The notes under the pieces are model-generated. The model was not told where the DNA came from, made no database searches, and worked only from the letters and a program-made list of their open reading frames with translations. Source: Phycisphaerae bacterium (GTDB taxonomy: Bacteria; Planctomycetota; Phycisphaerae; Phycisphaerales; UBA1924). Taken from it: 64,000 nucleotides of DNA. The position numbers were made by a program, and so were the translations under genes. The stretch is from positions 84,406 to 148,405 of the forward strand of contig JAEUIW010000010.1 of the NCBI GenBank assembly GCA_016794925.1. Direction: 5' to 3'. Below are positions 1 to 8,084 of the stretch, piece after piece; within the stretch, counting starts at the first letter, position 1; each line of letters opens with the position of its first letter.

Positions 1-2
1 GA

Positions 3-1409
3 GGCGACCTCGTTTCGCACGTTCGGTCCCGCGGCAGCCCCCCGTCGCCGCGCGACGCCGCTCGCCTCGTGGCCGCCGTGTGCCGCGGCATTCAGGCCGC
101 GCACTCGGCGGGGGTGATCCATCGGGACATCAAGCCCGCCAATATCCTGATCGATGAGTCGGGCCGGCCGCGCGTGGTGGATTTCGGCATCGCGGCCCGC
201 ACCGGGGGATTCGGCCCGAGCGTGCCAACGGCGTTTCAGGGCACCCTCGCGTTCGCATCCCCCGAGCAGTTCCGGGGTGACGCCGGCCCCGCGACACCCC
301 TGAGCGACGTGTACGCCCTCGGCGGGCTGCTGTATTGGCTGCTGACGGGGTCGTGCGCCAACGGAGACTCTCCCCAGGCCGTCGCGACGAACCTGGCGAA
401 CCCGATGCGCCGGGCACCTTCCGTTCGCGACAGCCGATCGGACGTCGGCGAGGACCTTGACGCCATCACGTCCCGCGCCCTGGCGACCCGGCTGGCCGAT
501 CGGTACGGGTCCGCGGAGGCCCTCGCCGCCGATCTCGAAGCGTGGCTCGAGCACCGCCCGATCCTGTGGCGCAAGCCGTCGATGCTCCGGCGCGCGTGGC
601 TGGCCGGGCGGCGCGAGCCGTTCGCGGCCGCGTCGCTTGTCGGCGCGGCGCTCGTCCTTTCCGCGACCACGGCGTGGATCGCCACCTCGTCGGCACGCAC
701 CCGAGAGGCGCAGCGCCGGGCCGAGGCCGCGGTCGAGCTCGCCAAGGCCGAGGTTGACGCGGCCAACTGGAAGCAACGCGCGGCGGAATCGGAGAAGAAG
801 AAGATCGAGACCTGGCACGACAGCACCACGATGGCGCTCGGCGCCACCCTTCAGTACATGCGCGAGCAGCGGAAGACCCTCGCCTCGGACTGGCTCCCGA
901 TTCTCACCATTCTCGAAGCCGTCGCCGGCCCCGCGCTCTTCTCCCGGCCCAACGCCAAGCTCCCCGACCTCTGGTCCGAGCGCATCGCCTACGGACAATC
1001 GCTCGCGCGTGATGCGTTCGCGGAGAACCCGAGCGATTTCGAGGCCCTGCTCTGGTCCTCCGTGGTGGGATTCTGGCAGATGCGCGCCGACGATTCCGCG
1101 GGCGCGAAGGTCACCCTCACGACCGCGGCGCGTGCCTGGGATGACGCCCGCTGGCCGCGGGATGACCGCTGGCGGAAGCGCCTCAGCGTTCTTCTTGCCT
1201 GCGCGGAGCTCTTCGAGGCACGGGCGGGGCGCTCGGATTCGGACAGCGAGCGCGAAGCACGGGCGTTGCTCCTGTCGCCGGAGACCGACTCCCTGGTGAA
1301 CCACACCAACATCCGCAAGCTCATCGACGCCGCGCTCGCCCTTGGGCCAATGCCCCAGGACGCCGGCGCGGACACCGCGGCGGCGCCGGGTGATCCCTCG
1401 CACCGGTAG
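3..1409 (+). CDS. Serine/threonine protein kinase, C-terminal part (5' end outside window)
   Basis: The reading frame is open from the left edge, so the N-lobe lies upstream and this is a partial gene. The kinase C-lobe is clear: the catalytic loop HRDIKPANIL, the metal-binding DFG in VVDFGIA, and an APE-like SPEQF in the activation segment, all within about the first 100 visible residues. After the catalytic domain there is one hydrophobic segment (about residues 190-215) and then a Lys/Glu-rich, probably coiled-coil stretch and a helical C-terminal region without recognisable repeats. This is the layout of planctomycete membrane Hanks-type kinases, with a cytoplasmic kinase and a sensor or docking part beyond the membrane. 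Substrate and signal cannot be read from the sequence. No lesion is visible in the part present. Confidence 0.9.
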   Translation, partial: GDLVSHVRSRGSPPSPRDAARLVAAVCRGIQAAHSAGVIHRDIKPANILIDESGRPRVVDFGIAARTGGFGPSVPTAFQGTLAFASPEQFRGDAGPATPLSDVYALGGLLYWLLTGSCANGDSPQAVATNLANPMRRAPSVRDSRSDVGEDLDAITSRALATRLADRYGSAEALAADLEAWLEHRPILWRKPSMLRRAWLAGRREPFAAASLVGAALVLSATTAWIATSSARTREAQRRAEAAVELAKAEVDAANWKQRAAESEKKKIETWHDSTTMALGATLQYMREQRKTLASDWLPILTILEAVAGPALFSRPNAKLPDLWSERIAYGQSLARDAFAENPSDFEALLWSSVVGFWQMRADDSAGAKVTLTTAARAWDDARWPRDDRWRKRLSVLLACAELFEARAGRSDSDSEREARALLLSPETDSLVNHTNIRKLIDAALALGPMPQDAGADTAAAPGDPSHR

Positions 1410-1523
1410 CCCCACGCCCGAACGCGAAACTTTCGCGCGTCCTCACCTACACTCCGCCCATCGACGACCGATCGCGGTTGTCACGACATGTTCCACGGGC
1501 AAGGCCGCCCGACTGGAGGCTGC

Positions 1524-2138
1524 ATGCGGCACGGCGAGCGAGCGTTTCTCTATGGTCTGGTCACCCTGACGTTGCTCGTCGCGCTGCGCGGCGGGTGGCC
1601 GGAGCAGCACGCCGCCGCGCGAAGCGACCGACCGCGGGCCGCGGAGCTCAAGATCGCGGTCTGCGACGTGTACCAGGCGGCCCGGAAGTTGCTCGACACG
1701 GACAAGTTCAAGCCCGCGCGCGAGGCCAAGGCGAAGGACTTCAGCGACAAGGGCGAGGCCATGAACAAGGAGCTCACCGAGATGGCCGAGAAGCTCAAGG
1801 ACATGTCGCCCAAGGACGAAGAGGCGCAGAAGCTGTTCGGCGAATATCAGCGCAAGCAGCGCGAGGCGGCGATCGCCAACCAGCGGTTCCAGGCCGAGTT
1901 CGACTCGTTCTTCTCCTCGCAGTTCGTGCAGGCCTACGAGCAGGCTCGCGCCGCGACCCAGGCCGTTGCGGACAAGCGGGGCTACCCGATCGTGGTGGCG
2001 TCGCGGACCAAGGAACCCAAGATCACAGCGGACGCCCCGCAACGCGTCATCGAGGCGGTTCTCGCCCGACCCATCGTCCATTCGCCCGAGGCCGATGACA
2101 TCACCGACGATGTGCTCGAAGACCTGAAACTGGAGTGA
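1524..2138 (+). CDS. OmpH/Skp-like periplasmic chaperone family protein
   Basis: About 204 residues. The N-terminus has a short basic stretch and a hydrophobic segment typical of a signal peptide, then a charged, strongly helical region rich in Lys, Glu, Ala and Gln. This matches Skp/OmpH proteins, which form coiled-coil tentacles that hold outer-membrane proteins in the periplasm. Another in-frame ATG at 1488 would add 12 residues before the signal peptide; 1524 is preferred because MRHGERAFLYG places the basic residues directly before the hydrophobic core. The gene is single, with a possible -10 word TACACT at 1448-1453. Skp and lpxA are neighbours in many Gram-negative bacteria; here they are separated by lipB. 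Family assignment rests on composition and layout more than on a sharp motif. Confidence 0.65.
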   Translation: MRHGERAFLYGLVTLTLLVALRGGWPEQHAAARSDRPRAAELKIAVCDVYQAARKLLDTDKFKPAREAKAKDFSDKGEAMNKELTEMAEKLKDMSPKDEEAQKLFGEYQRKQREAAIANQRFQAEFDSFFSSQFVQAYEQARAATQAVADKRGYPIVVASRTKEPKITADAPQRVIEAVLARPIVHSPEADDITDDVLEDLKLE

Positions 2139-2192
2139 TCCTCGCTCGTCCCGGACGTGCCCGAAGGATGCGCCTTGCTCCACGGCGGCGAC

Positions 2193-2930
2193 CTATGCCG
2201 CCTCATTCTGACGCGCGGCCATCGTCCGCTTCATCAGCACGTCCGCGACCGCCTGCTTCACCGCGGACATGGTTGGGCACGCGGGCCCGAGTTCCGACTC
2301 CAGGCTCGTGACGGAACGGTTGCCCAGGCCGCACGGCACGATCAGTTCGAAGTGCGCCAGATTGGTGGTCACGTTCATCGCCATCCCGTGCATCGAGACC
2401 CACCGCTTCACGCGCACGCCGATGGCGGCGATCTTCGCGGGTTGCGGTGCGCCGAGGGCCGCGTCGCTCGAGCCACGCTCCCCGGACTCCGCCCGATCGA
2501 CCCACACCCCGGTCGCTCCGGGCACCAGCCGCGTGGGAACCCCGAACCGGGCGCACACGTCCATCGCGCAGGCCTCTAGGAGCCGGAGGTACTCGATCAT
2601 CCGCAGCCCCAGCGCGTTGAGATCCAAGATCGGGTAGACGACGAGTTGCCCGGGGCCGTGGTAGGTGATGTCGCCCCCCCGGTCGGTTGGTTCGACCACC
2701 ACGCCGAGTGACGCCAACTTCGCGGTGTCCGCGAGCAGATGCCGCGCCGCACCCGGCCGGCGCGAGACGGTGACAACGGGGGGGTGCTCCACCAGCAATA
2801 TCCGGCCCGCGTCGGGTCGGCCCGAGGCGCGGGCCGCGAGCACCTCGTCGACGTGCTGGGTCTGCACGACGTACGCGTCCGGATAGCACATCAAGCCCAA
2901 GTCGATCACGCGCGGCGCGAGCGGGTCCAC
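2193..2930 (-). CDS. lipB: Octanoyl-[ACP]:protein N-octanoyltransferase LipB
   Basis: LipB moves octanoate from acyl carrier protein to the lipoyl domains of 2-oxoacid dehydrogenases and the glycine cleavage H protein. Family blocks are visible: LVEHPPVVTVSRR, the RGGDITYHGPGQLVVYPI block, PAKIAAIGVRVKRWVSMHG with the conserved lysine, and the closing IVPCGL with the catalytic cysteine. An upstream ATG (2996) would overlap the lpxA start codon, which is unlikely for two divergent genes. The GTG at 2930 begins VDPLAPRVIDLG, where family homology begins, and has TAGAAT five bases before it, so it is taken as the start (245 residues). Divergent from lpxA. No lipA is seen in the window. Confidence 0.9.
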   Translation of the reverse strand: MDPLAPRVIDLGLMCYPDAYVVQTQHVDEVLAARASGRPDAGRILLVEHPPVVTVSRRPGAARHLLADTAKLASLGVVVEPTDRGGDITYHGPGQLVVYPILDLNALGLRMIEYLRLLEACAMDVCARFGVPTRLVPGATGVWVDRAESGERGSSDAALGAPQPAKIAAIGVRVKRWVSMHGMAMNVTTNLAHFELIVPCGLGNRSVTSLESELGPACPTMSAVKQAVADVLMKRTMAARQNEAA

Positions 2931-2935
2931 TCTCA

Positions 2936-2941
2936 ATTCTA
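2936..2941 (-). promoter_or_regulatory. -10 element (TAGAAT) of lipB
   Basis: TAGAAT on the minus strand ends five bases before the GTG at 2930. A transcript from it would have almost no leader. The same hexamer drives lpxA in the opposite direction 43 bases away. No good -35 is visible. Confidence 0.45.
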
Positions 2942-2978
2942 GTCGCAACTCCTCGGGATTCGTTCGCAGTCCCGAGGC

Positions 2979-2984
2979 TAGAAT
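2979..2984 (+). promoter_or_regulatory. -10 element (TAGAAT) of lpxA
   Basis: TAGAAT lies ten bases before the lpxA ATG, with no purine-rich ribosome site in between. The predicted transcript would start within a few bases of the ATG. Confidence 0.45.
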
Positions 2985-2994
2985 CGCCGCAGCC

Positions 2995-3852
2995 ATGCCC
3001 CAGATTCACCCGACCGCGACCGTGATCGGCGACTGCACGCTCGCCGACGACGTCCAGATCGGCCCGTACTGCTCGATCCGCGGCCCTGTGACGCTCGAAG
3101 CGGGGGTACGTCTGCTCGGACACGTGTATGTCCAAGGGCCCGCGACCATCGGGGCGGGCACCGTTGTCTATCCCTTCGCCTGCCTCGGTTTCGAACCGCA
3201 GGACTACAAGTTCAAGCCGGGGGCGCCCACTGCCGGCATCGTGATCGGTCGCGACTGCCTGATACGGGAGTCCGCGACCGTCCACGCGTCGACCAAGCCC
3301 GATCGTCCCACGCGCGTGGGGGATCGCGTGTTCATGATGGTCAACACGCACGTCGCCCACGATTGCCTGATCGGAAGCGGCGTCGTCATGGTCAACGGCT
3401 CGGGCGTCGCGGGCCACGCCGAGCTCGGCGACAACGTCACGCTGGGCGGCAACGCCGTCATCCATCAGTTCTGCCGCGTCGGCAGGCTTGTGATGATGTC
3501 CGGCGACTGCGCCGTCTCGCTCGATGTTCCGCCGTTCTGCATGGTCAACGAACGCAACCGCCTCGGCGGTCTCAACCTGGTCGGCATGCGTCGCAACGGG
3601 GTGCCCAGGGACCAGATCACCGAGCTGCGCAAGGCCTTCCGGGACGTGCTGCGGCGCCCCATGCCGCGCTCGAGAATGGTCCGCATGCTCGAAAAACGCG
3701 GGGCCTCGTGCCCCGTCATCGCCGAGGTCGCCGAGTTCGTGAAGTCCAGCAAGCGGGGCGTCGCTCCCGGCTTCGGCAAACCGCCCCGGGAGGTCATGAC
3801 CTGGCTCCAGAGGCAGGGCCGCCATGACGCCGTCGAACAGCCCGCGGGCTGA
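2995..3852 (+). CDS. lpxA: Acyl-ACP--UDP-N-acetylglucosamine O-acyltransferase LpxA
   Basis: First committed enzyme of lipid A synthesis: it adds a 3-hydroxyacyl chain to UDP-GlcNAc in the cytoplasm. The 285 residues begin with left-handed beta-helix hexapeptide repeats (IHPTATVIGDCTLADDVQIG and so on through about residue 190), followed by a helical C-terminal part. The MVNTHVAHDC block carries the catalytic histidine, and GGNAVIHQFCRVG is also typical. Length is close to the usual 260-280. No lpxD, fabZ or lpxB sits beside it, so this is not the classical lpx cluster. It implies an LPS-type outer membrane. Start at ATG, see the -10 entry; essentially no leader. Confidence 0.95.
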   Translation: MPQIHPTATVIGDCTLADDVQIGPYCSIRGPVTLEAGVRLLGHVYVQGPATIGAGTVVYPFACLGFEPQDYKFKPGAPTAGIVIGRDCLIRESATVHASTKPDRPTRVGDRVFMMVNTHVAHDCLIGSGVVMVNGSGVAGHAELGDNVTLGGNAVIHQFCRVGRLVMMSGDCAVSLDVPPFCMVNERNRLGGLNLVGMRRNGVPRDQITELRKAFRDVLRRPMPRSRMVRMLEKRGASCPVIAEVAEFVKSSKRGVAPGFGKPPREVMTWLQRQGRHDAVEQPAG

Positions 3853-3899
3853 TCGGCGATGTGCTTTGTTGTGTCACCGCACGGCCGCTCAGCCGTTGA

Positions 3900-3905
3900 T
3901 ATCCT
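3900..3905 (+). promoter_or_regulatory. -10-like element (TATCCT) before the MBL-fold gene
   Basis: TATCCT ends six bases before the ATG at 3912 and no Shine-Dalgarno sequence lies between. One of a series of such words in the window. Confidence 0.35.
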
Positions 3906-3911
3906 CCCGCC

Positions 3912-4919
3912 ATGACGGTCACGGACGACCACGTTCAACCGGCCGATCACGCCCGGCTGTGCGTGCTGGCCAGCGGCTCAAGCGGCAACTGCTCGGTGCT
4001 CGTTTCCCAGCACTCGGGCCGCCGCTCGGTGTGCCTGATCGACCTTGGGCTGTCGCCCCGCCGCACGAGCGCCGCCCTGGCCAAGCTGGGGCTGTGGCTG
4101 TCGGACGTGACCGACGTGCTCCTGACCCACCTCGACATCGACCATTGCCAACCCGCCTGGGCCGCGGCGTTGCCCGCGGACGCGCACGTCCACATCTTTC
4201 GGGGCCACGTCCCCGAAGCGGAGCGAACGGGCATGCTCGCCCGGCCGCTGCGCGTCTTCACGAGTGACTTCGAGCTCTCGTGCGGCGCGGAAGTGTCGCC
4301 GCTCCGCATGCCGCACGACCTGGAGGGCGTGATCGCCTTCCGGCTCAACTGGCCCCGGTCCAGCCTTGGATTTGCGACCGACCTCGGGCGCGTGACGGAC
4401 GGCCTCGTCGGGCACCTCGCGGGCGTTGATGTGCTCGCGATCGAATCGAACTACGACCCCATGATGCAGCGCCGCGCGGCCCGGCCCGAGTTTCTCAAGC
4501 GCCGGATCATGGGCGGCTCCGGTCACCTGAGCAACGCCCAGGCCGCGGAGGCGGCGCAACGCATCGCTCCCCGCGACCACGTCGTGCTGCTCCACCTCTC
4601 CCGTCAGTGCAACGACCCTGAGCTCGTCTCCCGCATGCACGAGGGAGCCGACTACGCCTTCACCATTTCGTCCCATGACCTTCCCACCCGCTGGGTGAAC
4701 ATCGGCCGCCCGGATGCGCCGCGCGCCGTCCCGGATCGAGCCCGTCCCGTGCGGAACGGACGCAGCGCGAGCCTACGCTTGCCCACCGATGGCCAAACAG
4801 AATTCGCGTCGCAGCCGCTCGCCCGCATCGCCTTCCAGGCCGGCCTCTTCCCGCTCCTCGACGGGGCGGAAGCCCCGCTCCAATGCCGCCCTCAAGCCCC
4901 CGGCATCGACCAAGCCTGA
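3912..4919 (+). CDS. Metallo-beta-lactamase-fold hydrolase (YycJ/WalJ-like)
   Basis: The N-terminal part matches the YycJ/WalJ branch of metallo-beta-lactamase-fold proteins: CVLASGSSGNCSVLV, LIDLGLSPRR, then the metal motif THLDIDH, and later IESNYDPMM and SGHLSNAQAA. In the usual HxHxDH motif the second histidine binds zinc; here that position is Asp, so the metal site may be altered. The family contains nucleases and processing enzymes, but the substrate is unknown. The domain ends at about residue 270 (LPTRWVNIGRP). The remaining residues are low-complexity and overlap the start of rsfS by 131 bases in another frame, an unusually long overlap. Either the tail is a poorly conserved extension or rsfS starts further downstream. 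Confidence 0.8.
   Translation: MTVTDDHVQPADHARLCVLASGSSGNCSVLVSQHSGRRSVCLIDLGLSPRRTSAALAKLGLWLSDVTDVLLTHLDIDHCQPAWAAALPADAHVHIFRGHVPEAERTGMLARPLRVFTSDFELSCGAEVSPLRMPHDLEGVIAFRLNWPRSSLGFATDLGRVTDGLVGHLAGVDVLAIESNYDPMMQRRAARPEFLKRRIMGGSGHLSNAQAAEAAQRIAPRDHVVLLHLSRQCNDPELVSRMHEGADYAFTISSHDLPTRWVNIGRPDAPRAVPDRARPVRNGRSASLRLPTDGQTEFASQPLARIAFQAGLFPLLDGAEAPLQCRPQAPGIDQA
4774..4779 (+). promoter_or_regulatory. -10-like element (TACGCT) before rsfS
   Basis: TACGCT lies nine bases before the rsfS ATG at 4789, inside the end of the upstream reading frame. No ribosome site is visible between them. Confidence 0.3.
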
Positions 4920-5313
4920 GGCCGAATTCTCGCGCCGCTTCGCCATCGATGCCGCTCGATCCCTCCTCGACGACAAGTGCGATTCGGTGGTCGCGCTGGA
5001 TGTTCGAAGGGTCACCTCGTCCTGCGATTTCGTCGTCATCGCCTCCGGCACATCGGAGCGGCAGATGCGCTCCGCGGCCGACGGCGTCGAGCGCATGTCC
5101 ATCCGCCAGGGCCAGCCGCCCGCTCGTCGCAACGCCGACGACAACTCCACCTGGATCGTGCTTGACTTCTTCGACGTCGTCGTGCATGTCTTCGAGCCCA
5201 ACACCCGCGCGTACTACGACCTCGAGATGCTGTACGGCGACGCCCCGAAGCTGCTCATTCCCTCGATCAAGCCGCCGGCCCGCGCAACCCGGAAAGCCCC
5301 GGACGACACGTGA
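4789..5313 (+). CDS. rsfS: Ribosome silencing factor RsfS
   Basis: RsfS (Iojap/YbeB family) binds ribosomal protein uL14 and blocks subunit joining when nutrients are scarce. The conserved domain runs from about residue 48 to 155: FAIDAARSLLDDK, VVALDVRRVTSSCDFVVIASG, then WIVLDFFDVVVHVFEPNTRAYYDLEMLYGDA with the hallmark D-x-VVHVF and YYDLE-W/L signatures. A 45-residue Ser/Arg/Pro-rich N-terminal extension precedes it if the ATG at 4789 is used; it overlaps the upstream gene and may not be translated. The stop codon overlaps the GTG of aroB, so the two are probably translationally coupled. Confidence 0.9.
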   Translation: MAKQNSRRSRSPASPSRPASSRSSTGRKPRSNAALKPPASTKPEAEFSRRFAIDAARSLLDDKCDSVVALDVRRVTSSCDFVVIASGTSERQMRSAADGVERMSIRQGQPPARRNADDNSTWIVLDFFDVVVHVFEPNTRAYYDLEMLYGDAPKLLIPSIKPPARATRKAPDDT

Positions 5314-6482
5314 ACGCCTTCCCCGACAGCCCGGTGCGCGAGGTCCGCGTCGGCGAGGGCGCACGTTCCTACTCGGTTGCCATCGGGGTCGGCGTTCTCG
5401 ATCGGACGGGCGCGATCCTGCGGTCCCGGTTCCCGCGCGCACGCCGCGCCGTGCTCGTGGTTGACGCGGGGCTGCCGGGAGCCACGGCCGACCGCGCCCG
5501 TACGTCCCTGGCCGCGCACGGCTTCACGGTCGGGGAAGCGCCGTGCACCGCGGACGAGGCGCACAAGTCACTCCGCACCGTCGAGTCGCTGTTGGACTGC
5601 TTCATGCGGCACCGGCTCGAACGCGCCGAACCGGTCATCGCGCTCGGAGGGGGCGTGGTCGGAGACGTGGCCGGCTTCGCCGCGGCGATCTATCGCAGGG
5701 GTGTCCCCGTCCTCCAGTGCCCGACCACGCTCCTCGCGATGGTCGACTCCAGCGTCGGCGGAAAGACCGGTGTCAACCTCGCCGACGCGGACGGCCTGCG
5801 CAAGAACATGGCCGGCGCATTCCACCCCCCTCTTGCCGTGCTGGCGGATGTCGCGCTCCTTGACAGCTTGCCCATGCGACAGTTTCGTTCCGGCCTCGCG
5901 GAATGCGTCAAGCACGGCGTGATCGGCGGCCCCTGGGGTGAGCCGGCGTTGCTGGCATGGCTCCGCGTTCACGCGGCTTCAATCCTCGCGCGAGAACCGG
6001 GCACGCTTGCCGAACTCGTGGAGCGCAACGTCCGCCTCAAGGCGGCGGTGGTCGGATCTGATGAACGAGAGGAAGCCGATCAGGGCGGCCGCGCCTTGCT
6101 CAATCTCGGCCACACATTCGGGCACGCCATAGAGACGCTGTCCGGCGCTCGTCCACACCGAACCGGGGAATCTCCCCCCCTTCTTCACGGGGAAGCCGTG
6201 GCCATTGGCCTCATCGCCGCGTGCATGACCTCAATCGCGGTTGGATGCGCGCCGCCCGAGCTTCTCGATTCGGTTCGAAGCCTGTTGACGGACTTCGGGC
6301 TGCCGACACAAGCGGAGGGCCTGCCGTCCGACGATGTGCTGCTGGAGCGCATGCGGGGCGACAAGAAAGTCCTCGGGGGACGGCTGAGGCTGGTGCTCCC
6401 ATCAGGCCCCTCCACCTGCCGCATCGTGCCCGATCCTCCGGAGGCAGCCGTGCGCGCGGGCTTGGCCGCGATGCGGGCATGA
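5310..6482 (+). CDS. aroB: 3-dehydroquinate synthase
   Basis: Second step of the shikimate pathway: DAHP to 3-dehydroquinate, using NAD and a divalent metal. 390 residues. Clear family blocks are ALGGGVVGDVAGFAAAIYRRG, PTTLLAMVDSSVGGKTGVN, GAFHPPLAVLAD, the metal ligand block GLAECVKHGVI, and the histidine blocks LNLGHTFGHAIET and LLHGEAVAIGL. The GTG start overlaps the rsfS stop (GTGA). An N-terminal extension of roughly 20 residues is usual for the family. Nothing suggests it is defective. Confidence 0.97.
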   Translation: MNAFPDSPVREVRVGEGARSYSVAIGVGVLDRTGAILRSRFPRARRAVLVVDAGLPGATADRARTSLAAHGFTVGEAPCTADEAHKSLRTVESLLDCFMRHRLERAEPVIALGGGVVGDVAGFAAAIYRRGVPVLQCPTTLLAMVDSSVGGKTGVNLADADGLRKNMAGAFHPPLAVLADVALLDSLPMRQFRSGLAECVKHGVIGGPWGEPALLAWLRVHAASILAREPGTLAELVERNVRLKAAVVGSDEREEADQGGRALLNLGHTFGHAIETLSGARPHRTGESPPLLHGEAVAIGLIAACMTSIAVGCAPPELLDSVRSLLTDFGLPTQAEGLPSDDVLLERMRGDKKVLGGRLRLVLPSGPSTCRIVPDPPEAAVRAGLAAMRA

Positions 6483-6643
6483 CAGACGGCGCTGGCGTTG
6501 ATTCACGCACGCACAATCGCTCTTTGAAGGGCAAGCGGAGGCTCCGTCGATAACCAGTTGGCGGACGTGCCACCGAGTCGGACCGAGCGGGATGCTCGGG
6601 TCGAGACGACGGAGCGACAGGTTCGCCATCTTCGGAGCGACCC

Positions 6644-8002
6644 GTGCGCACGATCGCGATCATCAACCAAAAAGGCGGCTGCGGCAAGACCACGACGGCC
6701 ATCAACCTATCGGGGGTGTTCGCGCGGGCCGGGCAGCGCACCCTCCTCGTCGATCTCGATCCCCAATCGCACTGTGCCGCGGGCCTCGCCATTCCGGAGC
6801 ACCGCATCGACATGAGCGTCGGCGACGCCATGGTGATGGGGGACCTTTCGAAGCTCGACAGCAATCGGCTCCTCTGGCGCGTGAGTCGCAACCTCGATCT
6901 CGCTCCCAGCACCATCCGGCTGGCCGGCATGGAGTCCCCCAGGGGTGGGCTGGCGGTCTCGCCCGAACCCGAACGCCGGCTCTGCACGCTGCTCGCCGCC
7001 CTGGCCGACCGGTACGACCTCTGCGTCATCGATTGCTCGCCGTCCATCGGGTTGCTCACGTTCAACGCCCTCGTGGCGGCCAGCGAGGTGATCATCCCCG
7101 TCGAGACCGGCTTCTTCGCGCTGCAGGGCGCCACCAAGCAGATCAGCACCATCCGCTCGCTCACGAAGAAACTCGGCGTCTCGCTCCCGTACCGCGTGCT
7201 CGCGACGATGTTCGATGCCGCCAGCCCGCTGGCACGCGACCTGCTCGATGAGCTGCGGCGTCGATTCGGCCCTCGCCTGCTGCCAAGCGTCATCCGTTTC
7301 GATCAGTCCTTGCGCGAGGCCGTTTCCTTCGGCCAGCCCGTGATCGAGTACGCGCCGGATTCGTGCGGCGCCGAGGACTACCTCATGCTCGCGACGCATC
7401 TGCTCGACGGGCACTCGGCGACTGCCGTCATGTCCGGCGACGCGGACCCGGACCATGTCGGCGAACCGGATTCACAGGTCCGCGTCGTCGAGGGAGCCGC
7501 CGACCGGGTGCTCGAGATCCACCCCCCGGCGCCCGCCCCGGCCGGCCCCATGATCGGCACCATCATTCCCCGGCCACCGGCGCCCGAGACTTCCGCGAAC
7601 ATCGGTTCGCGCGCGGCGGAGATGGTCGCTCTGGCGCACCGCCTGACTCCTGATCGTTCCTCGCAGGCGCATGCGCTCCTCGGAGTTCGGCAAACCTCGC
7701 AGGGCACGTTCTTTGTCCAGCCCGCGTCCCTCGGACGCCTAGTCTGCATCGCGGCCGATTTCAATGGATGGTCCGCCGAGGCTTCGCCGATGAGGCTCAA
7801 CCCCGCCCTGGGAGTCTTCGAAGCCTGCCTTCGCCTCCCCGCGGGACCGGTCCAGTATCGCCTCGTCATCGACGGTGTGTGGCAAACCGACCCGCACAAT
7901 CCGCTCACGCAGATCAACCCCTTCGGCGAGTCGAACAGCGTCTTCGTTGTCCCCGACGGGGTCGCGTGGTCGAACGATGCGCAGCTGGCTCGCGGGGCCT
8001 GA
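6644..8002 (+). CDS. ParA-family ATPase fused to a C-terminal glycogen-binding-like (CBM48/AMPK-type) domain
   Basis: Residues 1 to about 255 form a complete ParA/Soj ATPase: deviant Walker A QKGGCGKTTTAINLS, Walker A' DLDPQSH, Walker B LCVIDCSPS, and the closing ATMFDAASPLARDLLDELR region. A linker rich in Pro and Ala follows (about 270-340), then roughly 85 residues that look like the early-set beta-sandwich of AMPK beta subunits and branching enzymes: VCIAADFNGWSAEASPM, an LRLPAGPVQYRLVIDGVW stretch, and DPHNPLTQINPFGESNSVF. That domain binds alpha-glucans in other proteins. GTG start with GGAG eight bases before it. The gene is followed after 82 bases by a partner of unknown function. No ParB or parS is nearby, so chromosome partition is not the obvious role; placement of a glucan-associated cargo is a possibility, but this is inference. 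Confidence 0.85.
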   Translation: MRTIAIINQKGGCGKTTTAINLSGVFARAGQRTLLVDLDPQSHCAAGLAIPEHRIDMSVGDAMVMGDLSKLDSNRLLWRVSRNLDLAPSTIRLAGMESPRGGLAVSPEPERRLCTLLAALADRYDLCVIDCSPSIGLLTFNALVAASEVIIPVETGFFALQGATKQISTIRSLTKKLGVSLPYRVLATMFDAASPLARDLLDELRRRFGPRLLPSVIRFDQSLREAVSFGQPVIEYAPDSCGAEDYLMLATHLLDGHSATAVMSGDADPDHVGEPDSQVRVVEGAADRVLEIHPPAPAPAGPMIGTIIPRPPAPETSANIGSRAAEMVALAHRLTPDRSSQAHALLGVRQTSQGTFFVQPASLGRLVCIAADFNGWSAEASPMRLNPALGVFEACLRLPAGPVQYRLVIDGVWQTDPHNPLTQINPFGESNSVFVVPDGVAWSNDAQLARGA

Positions 8003-8084
8003 TCGCGTTGCTCCAGATCCAGGATGAGCCCGGCGGAGCCGGCGGATCGTGGAACGTTTCTTCCCACCCGAGACGGAGCAGACC

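Noticed and set aside
2203..3825. Minus-strand frame of 540 codons across lipB and lpxA
   Set aside because: Crosses two well-supported genes in a different frame or strand and has no recognisable domain.
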